This document shows, in pieces, positions 48,236-52,417 of a stretch of 52,417 nt of DNA. Source of the DNA: Salinisphaera japonica YTM-1 (GTDB lineage Bacteria; Pseudomonadota; Gammaproteobacteria; Nevskiales; Salinisphaeraceae); NCBI RefSeq assembly GCF_003788585.1, contig NZ_AYKG01000019.1, forward strand, positions 1 to 52,417, read 5' to 3'. The translations under genes and the position numbers were made by a program. The notes beneath the pieces were generated by a model. The model searched no databases, had not been told where the DNA came from, and saw nothing but the letters and a program-made list of their open reading frames with translations. Positions within the stretch are counted from its first letter, which is position 1, and the number at the start of each line of letters is the position of its first letter.

Positions 48236-50008
48236 TCAGGCGGTATCGGTATTGAAGTTGGCGCGTACCGGCGCCAGCGCCGGCGCGGTCTGTCGTTCGA
48301 CAGAGGCCCCCTCGCCTGCGACCACGTGGTTCTGGCTGTTCTCGACGAGATAGGCTGCGCCAAAGCGCTGCCGGTCGTTGCGGGTTTCGATGTCGTCGAC
48401 GAACCACCACTCGGACTGAACACGCTCGCGCGTGATATCCAGCAACATATAGCCACGGCTGGCCAGCTCCACGTATTGCATCGCCGGGTTCTGACTCTTG
48501 ACGCTTTCGGGATCGCCGTTGCTGCCGGGCGAAGTCACCGAGGTGCCCACGAACTCAACGGCCATGCTGCCCGTGCCGGTGTCCGGATTATAAAAATCGG
48601 GGTTGTTGGGATCTTCGGTGATGTCCTGCGCCCAGGAGGTATGGATATCGCCCGTCAGTACCACGATATTGTCGATGGCCACATTGGGCGCGCCCTGGCC
48701 GCCGCGGATCAGGCGCCACACACGCTCGCGGGCCCGCGGATAGCCGTCCCACTGATCGGCATTGATGAACACGCCGCCCTGGCCGTCGGGATTCTCTGTA
48801 TTGGCGCTGTTCGGCGCGCCCACGGCTTTGAGCTGGCCGAACATGACCTGCTGGCCCAAGAGCTGCCAGCGCGCGGGGCTGTTCTGTAGCTGATCGGCCA
48901 GCCAGTCATACTGGTCGTTATCGATCAGGGTACGCTCCGAATCGGCGTAGGCGCCGGTATCGGTGAAGCCGTTCTCGGCGTTGTTGTCGAGTTGTTCGTC
49001 ACGGCCGATCAGGCGCGTATCGAGCATGTTCAGGCGCACCAGATCACCGAAATCGAAGCTGCGATAGATCGGTAGCGGCGTATCCGGCTCGGATTCTCGA
49101 ATCGGCAGCCATTCATAGTAGGCCTGCACCGAGGCCGTCTCGCGCTTGGGCCACGGCCCCTCACCGCGGGCCGGGTCATGGTTCTGGGCGCCGCCCTGCC
49201 AACTGTTGTTGGCCGATTCGTGATCGTCCCAGACCACGATCATCGGATGCTGGCGATGGACGGCCTGCAGATCGGGATCGGTGCGGTAACAGGCATAGCG
49301 GGTGCGATAATCATCCAGCGTGACGATCTCATACGGTGGCTCGGGCGCGCGGCCCAAGGAGCGGCCGTCGCCGTACTCGTCGGGGTTGACCTCGGGCGGC
49401 ACGCCGCGGCCCGGATATTCATAGATGTAGTCGCCCAGGTGCAGCACGACATCCAGATCGGCCCGTTCGGCGATCCGCCCATAGACGTTGAAGAACCCGA
49501 ACGGGTAGTTCGAGCAGGAGACCACGGCCATGCGCAGGCGCTCGACGCCGGCCTCGGGCAGCGTACGGGTGCGCCCGATCGGGGAGGCCGTGCCCAGCGC
49601 ATGGAAGTCGTAGTAATACGTGGTGCCCGGCGCCAGGCCCGCGGCATCAACTTTCACCGTGTAGTCGCGCTCGGCATGGGTCACGACCGTGCCGCTACGT
49701 AGCGGGTTGGTCATATCCGGTGATTCCGACAGGCGCCATTCGACGCTGACGTCCCCGGCCATAGCGGGCGTGACCCGCGACCAGAGCATCACCCGATCGG
49801 CCAGCGGATCGCCACTGGCGACCCCGTGGGCAAACGCCGTGTCCGAACTGCCCGGACTGCGCCCGACCCGTACATCCGCGCCGTCGCTACAGCCGGTGAC
49901 AAGCCCGGCGCCCACGACCGCACCCGCGGTATAGCCAGCCCGCCGCAAGAATGAGCGGCGCGACTGCGGCGCGAAGAAAGACGTACGGCGTTTTTCGCGG
50001 TGACCCAT
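48236..50008 (-). CDS. phoD: PhoD-family alkaline phosphatase/phosphodiesterase
   Basis: A 590-residue exported metalloenzyme. Tat motif RRSFLRR (17-23) with a lipobox-like LVTGC (C40), a PhoD N-terminal beta domain (HGVASGDPLADRVMLWSRVTP...PGTTYYYDF), then the metallophosphoesterase part: VVSCSNYPFGFFNVY, VLHLGDYIYEYPG, IVVWDDHESANNSW and VVLTGDIHTSW. It should release phosphate from organic mono- and diesters outside the cytoplasm, using calcium and iron in characterised PhoD. A Pho box lies 56-73 nt upstream (50064-50081), so induction by phosphate starvation through PhoB is likely. 112 nt after it lies the lipoprotein hydrolase gene on the same strand. Confidence 0.93.
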   Translation of the reverse strand: MGHREKRRTSFFAPQSRRSFLRRAGYTAGAVVGAGLVTGCSDGADVRVGRSPGSSDTAFAHGVASGDPLADRVMLWSRVTPAMAGDVSVEWRLSESPDMTNPLRSGTVVTHAERDYTVKVDAAGLAPGTTYYYDFHALGTASPIGRTRTLPEAGVERLRMAVVSCSNYPFGFFNVYGRIAERADLDVVLHLGDYIYEYPGRGVPPEVNPDEYGDGRSLGRAPEPPYEIVTLDDYRTRYACYRTDPDLQAVHRQHPMIVVWDDHESANNSWQGGAQNHDPARGEGPWPKRETASVQAYYEWLPIRESEPDTPLPIYRSFDFGDLVRLNMLDTRLIGRDEQLDNNAENGFTDTGAYADSERTLIDNDQYDWLADQLQNSPARWQLLGQQVMFGQLKAVGAPNSANTENPDGQGGVFINADQWDGYPRARERVWRLIRGGQGAPNVAIDNIVVLTGDIHTSWAQDITEDPNNPDFYNPDTGTGSMAVEFVGTSVTSPGSNGDPESVKSQNPAMQYVELASRGYMLLDITRERVQSEWWFVDDIETRNDRQRFGAAYLVENSQNHVVAGEGASVERQTAPALAPVRANFNTDTA

Positions 50009-50063
50009 GCACGGTTCCTATGTTGTTGTTCGACGCGATTGCCGATGAGTCTCGGCGCCCATC

Positions 50064-50081
50064 ATGAAAGCGTGATGAAAG
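50064..50081 (-). promoter_or_regulatory. Pho box (PhoB binding site) upstream of phoD
   Basis: On the minus strand the sequence reads CTTTCAT-CACG-CTTTCAT: two identical 7-mers separated by 4 bases, the exact geometry of the PhoB box (consensus CTGTCAT-N4-CTGTCAT with T tolerated at position 3). It points toward phoD and ends 56 nt from its ATG. No comparable site was found before the pit/DUF47 genes. Confidence 0.75.
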
Positions 50082-50148
50082 GATCGCACTTGAGCGCGCG
50101 CGGCTCGCGGCCTATCGTCGAATCATCGAACACACATCGAACGCCCCC

Positions 50149-50400
50149 ATGGCAGACGACAACCACGGCAAATCGATCAAGAACGACGATCAGTACGAAG
50201 CGCTGCGCGAGGAAGGCGCCAGCAAGGAAAAAGCCGCTCGAATCGCCAACGCCGACAACCCCGGCAAGAAAGGCGGCCAGGCCGATCCCTACGAAGACTG
50301 GACACAGGACGAGCTCTACGAGCGCGCTCAGGAGATCGGTATCGAGGGCCGCTCGGAGATGAACAAGACAGAGCTGAAAGCCGCTTTGCGCAATCACTGA
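50149..50400 (+). CDS. Small Rho_N-like (DUF7218-type) protein
   Basis: An 83-residue very charged protein. The first part, SIKNDDQYEALREEGASKEKAARIANA, is typical of small stress-type DUF7218 proteins. The second part, WTQDELYERAQEIGIEGRSEMNKTELKAALR, is a Rho N-terminal/SAP-like helix pair. Probably a small nucleic-acid-associated protein of unknown role. No good RBS precedes the ATG. Divergent from phoD; the Pho box lies in the shared gap but is oriented toward phoD. Confidence 0.82.
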   Translation: MADDNHGKSIKNDDQYEALREEGASKEKAARIANADNPGKKGGQADPYEDWTQDELYERAQEIGIEGRSEMNKTELKAALRNH

Positions 50401-50449
50401 CGGCCATCCATCACCGGCGCTTGGCTTGCGCCCGGGCCACCCCCATATC

Positions 50450-50480
50450 GTCTCAGTACGAGACCGTATGCACGATACGG
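50450..50480. other. Two adjacent small hairpins in the gap before the beta-CASP gene
   Basis: GTCTC-AGTAC-GAGAC (50450-50464) is followed immediately by CGTAT-GCACG-ATACG (50465-50479). Neither has a T-run. They sit in the 204-nt gap between the Rho_N-like gene and the beta-CASP MBL gene, which otherwise shows nothing I recognise. Confidence 0.35.
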
Positions 50481-50604
50481 GCAACTGATCCAATCGCCGC
50501 CGCGCTGCGTAGCCTGAAACTGGCGTGTGCCTGTGACACCGACGTGTCGACGTCAGGCGCCGCCGGCGCGGATCGGCATCATCCAGGATCCACGGATCGA
50601 GACT

Positions 50605-52200
50605 ATGCAAGTGACCTTCATCGGTGGCGCCGACGGCGTGACCGGTTCATGCACCCTGCTCACCGATGACCGCATTGGTGTACGGGCACTCGTGGACTGC
50701 GGGGCCTACGCCGAGCGCCCGGCAGGTATCCCCGACGGCGCCCCGCGCCTGCCGTTTGATGCCCGCCTGCTGGATTTCGTGGTGCTCACGCACGCCCATC
50801 GGGATCACTGCGGCCGGCTGCCGCAGCTGCATCGTGCGGGGTTTCGTGGGCCGGTCTACTGCACCGATGCCACGGCCTGGATGACACGCCTGGCACTGCT
50901 GGACGCGGCCAAGTTCTCGCGCGAGTACGACGCCAGCGACGTCGAGATGATCGATTTCCACACCGTGGATCGCTGGCCGGATTTCGTCTTCGACACGCCG
51001 CTGCGCCTGCACGGCCTGGCGATCACCTTTCATCGCAGCGCGCATATTCTGGGTGCGGTATCGGCCACCCTCGGCTGGCGCAGCCGCGTGGGCGTGGCCC
51101 GTGCGATCACGTTTTCCGGCGATATCGGCGGCAACACCCCGGACAACCCGTACCAGTCGCTTCTGGCCGGACAGACCCTGCCGCCCAGCGTGGATTACAT
51201 GGTGGTCGAATCCACTCGCGGGGCCGAGCCGGCACGCGGGCCCGAGTACAAATCCTTTGATGCACGCATTCAGGCCTGGGCCGACTTGCTGGCCGATAGC
51301 GACGCCCGTGGCGGCGGCCCGGTCATAGCGCCCTGTTTCGCGATCCACCGGGCCCAGGAGCTGTGGTTCGATCTGGATACCGTACTGCGTGTGACCGGTG
51401 CCGGCGCCCCCGATGCCGCTGGCCGGCCGCGCTGGCTGTCGCTGGATGCCCCGTTGGCCACGCGCATGACCGAGGTCTATGCCGCGGCGTTGGCAGACCG
51501 GCCCGGTCCAGCCGGTGCGCCGGCTTATCGCAATCCGGACATGGCGGCCCGGCTTGGCCTGGCCGACGAGGCCGCCGTGGATGATTATCTGGGCGCGCTC
51601 TGGCGACGCGTGGCTGACAACAAGGCCCCTGGCGGCACCCTGCGTGCCATGCAGGACGAGACTTTAAGCCGCGTGATCGCCCTGGCCGGCTCCGGTATGT
51701 GCGAAGGCGGGCGTATCGTGGATTTCATCGCCGACCAGATCACCAATCCGGCGGCCACCATTGTACTGTGCGGCTATGCCCCGCCCACCACCGGCGCCGG
51801 GCGGCTGCGCGCCTATCTGAACGGCGAGTGGCCCGAGGGTATGGCCTTGCCGCTGGGCAATGTCCGCCTGGACACCTCGCGTATTCGTGCACGCATCGTG
51901 GATTTCGGCGATTACTACTCCGGTCACGGCGATCTCGATGCCCTGCAGCGGTTTGTCTTCGACCCGGCCGGCCCGGAGGCTCGGCCCCGCGTGCCGGCGA
52001 CCGTGTTTCTCAACCACGGCGAGACCGAATCCCGTATCGCCCTGGCCGAGACCCTGCGCGCACGGGCCGATGCGAACACCCCCGGCGATCGCGCCCTGGC
52101 ACGTGTGATCCTGCCCACCGGGGGCCAGCGATTCGATCTCGACTCGCCCGACCAGCGCCGCGAGAACATGGCCCCGCGGCGGCGACGGCTGTCAGGCTGA
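50605..52200 (+). CDS. Beta-CASP metallo-beta-lactamase (CPSF73/RNase J-like)
   Basis: A 531-residue MBL protein with beta-CASP features. Opening QVTFIGGADGVTGSCTLL is the classic start of bacterial CPSF-type proteins; HxHxDH is THAHRDHCGRLP (63-68); then HSAHILGAVSATL, TFSGDIGGN, IAPCFAIHRAQEL and, in the C-terminal part, SGMCEGGRIVDF, YYSGHGDLDAL and LNHGETES. Such proteins are RNA nucleases or esterases; the group with GADGVTGS is often annotated as an RNA-processing exonuclease without proof. It differs from RNase J by length and lack of the C-terminal domain. The ATG at 50605 fits the fold start. Confidence 0.87.
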   Translation: MQVTFIGGADGVTGSCTLLTDDRIGVRALVDCGAYAERPAGIPDGAPRLPFDARLLDFVVLTHAHRDHCGRLPQLHRAGFRGPVYCTDATAWMTRLALLDAAKFSREYDASDVEMIDFHTVDRWPDFVFDTPLRLHGLAITFHRSAHILGAVSATLGWRSRVGVARAITFSGDIGGNTPDNPYQSLLAGQTLPPSVDYMVVESTRGAEPARGPEYKSFDARIQAWADLLADSDARGGGPVIAPCFAIHRAQELWFDLDTVLRVTGAGAPDAAGRPRWLSLDAPLATRMTEVYAAALADRPGPAGAPAYRNPDMAARLGLADEAAVDDYLGALWRRVADNKAPGGTLRAMQDETLSRVIALAGSGMCEGGRIVDFIADQITNPAATIVLCGYAPPTTGAGRLRAYLNGEWPEGMALPLGNVRLDTSRIRARIVDFGDYYSGHGDLDALQRFVFDPAGPEARPRVPATVFLNHGETESRIALAETLRARADANTPGDRALARVILPTGGQRFDLDSPDQRRENMAPRRRRLSG

Positions 52201-52221
52201 ACGACACGCCCTTGTGTCTTG

Positions 52222-52248
52222 CCCCGGATATCTAGCTAGTATCCGGGG
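52222..52248. terminator. Hairpin after the beta-CASP gene
   Basis: CCCCGGATA-(9 nt)-TATCCGGGG, a 9-bp perfect stem, 22 nt after the stop. No T-run follows, so it may slow decay or act with Rho rather than terminate on its own. Confidence 0.45.
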
Positions 52249-52397
52249 TGCTCGCCGGGTGAGCTTCCACACGCCCTGAGGTTTTTAACCTGCGCGTTAG
52301 ATCAGGCCCCCGGCGTTTTAATCTCGACCAACTTGAATGGTATCCAAGCGCCCGACAATCGATCGGTGATGCTGTACGGACAAGGAGAAGTGACGAG

Positions 52398-52417
52398 ATG
52401 ACGGTTTTTATTGGTAT
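52398..52417 (+). CDS. Start of a gene cut by the right edge
   Basis: ATG ACG GTT TTT ATT GGT begins at 52398, with AGGAG at 52384-52388 and GACGAG just before the ATG. Only six full codons (MTVFIG) are visible, so nothing can be said about the product. The upstream 197-nt gap (52201-52397) otherwise holds only the hairpin at 52222. Confidence 0.45.

Noticed and set aside
1-52417. CRISPR array, rRNA, tRNA, prophage or intact transposase gene
   Set aside because: Scanning by eye showed no regularly spaced repeats, no tRNA-like cloverleaf with CCA context, no rRNA signature and no transposase motifs.

Overview
The window is GC-rich chromosomal DNA from a free-living Proteobacterium, most likely a gammaproteobacterium. 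Supporting signs are a CTGT-N8-ACAG LexA box, an enterobacterial-type Pho box, EmrAB/NodT efflux genes, a PA0069-type radical SAM gene and frequent GATC. A Salinisphaera-like origin is a guess I cannot test here. I saw no rRNA, tRNA, CRISPR array, prophage or intact insertion sequence. About 48 protein genes are supported, many overlapping by 1-20 nt at their ends.

Left part (1-8.8 kb): a cut-off M23 peptidase gene, a broken TauD remnant, a HAD protein lacking its catalytic Asp, a Tat-type class A beta-lactamase overlapping csaA, a dienelactone hydrolase, a marR-emrB-emrA-like efflux operon and an MBL-fold hydrolase. This part is peppered with a non-autonomous inverted-repeat element of about 273 bp (two full copies, one end at the left edge, one solo end). 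Both full copies supply the TAG stop codon of the gene before them.

Middle part (8.8-29.4 kb): an HIBADH-family dehydrogenase; two tandem DUF47/PhoU-like genes plus a Pit phosphate transporter; a HAD phosphatase; YihY; a permuted papain-like hydrolase divergent from a DUF1624 membrane protein; a threonine-synthase-like enzyme; leuA divergent from an Lrp-type regulator; a second emrB-emrA pair followed by a small membrane protein and an SDR; a NodT-type outer membrane factor; a LexA-boxed radical SAM gene; and a third drug-type MFS gene with a DUF2141 protein.

Carotenoid cluster (29.4-36 kb): an aldehyde dehydrogenase gene divergent from a tightly overlapped operon of two CrtI/CrtN-type desaturases, an acyltransferase and a family 2 glycosyltransferase. 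This matches the gene logic of C30 carotenoid glycosyl-ester pathways (inference). No synthase gene is in view.

Right part (36-52.4 kb): alpha/beta hydrolases, DUF1992, a GNAT gene carrying a perfect (GGGGCC)6 tract, prpE, a DUF892 ferritin-like gene, a macrodomain gene, DUF2254, an oligopeptidase B, a NYN-domain (PIN-like RNase) gene, a YkuD_2 L,D-transpeptidase, an SDR, PhoD with a clear Pho box, a small Rho_N-like protein and a beta-CASP metallo-beta-lactamase.

The best candidate for an undescribed system is at 44.70-45.51 kb. A near-consensus sigma70 promoter drives a leader that folds almost at once into a perfect 10-bp hairpin with a T8 tract, lying just before a strong RBS and the NYN ribonuclease gene. 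It looks like an attenuator or a small RNA encoded in front of an RNase.
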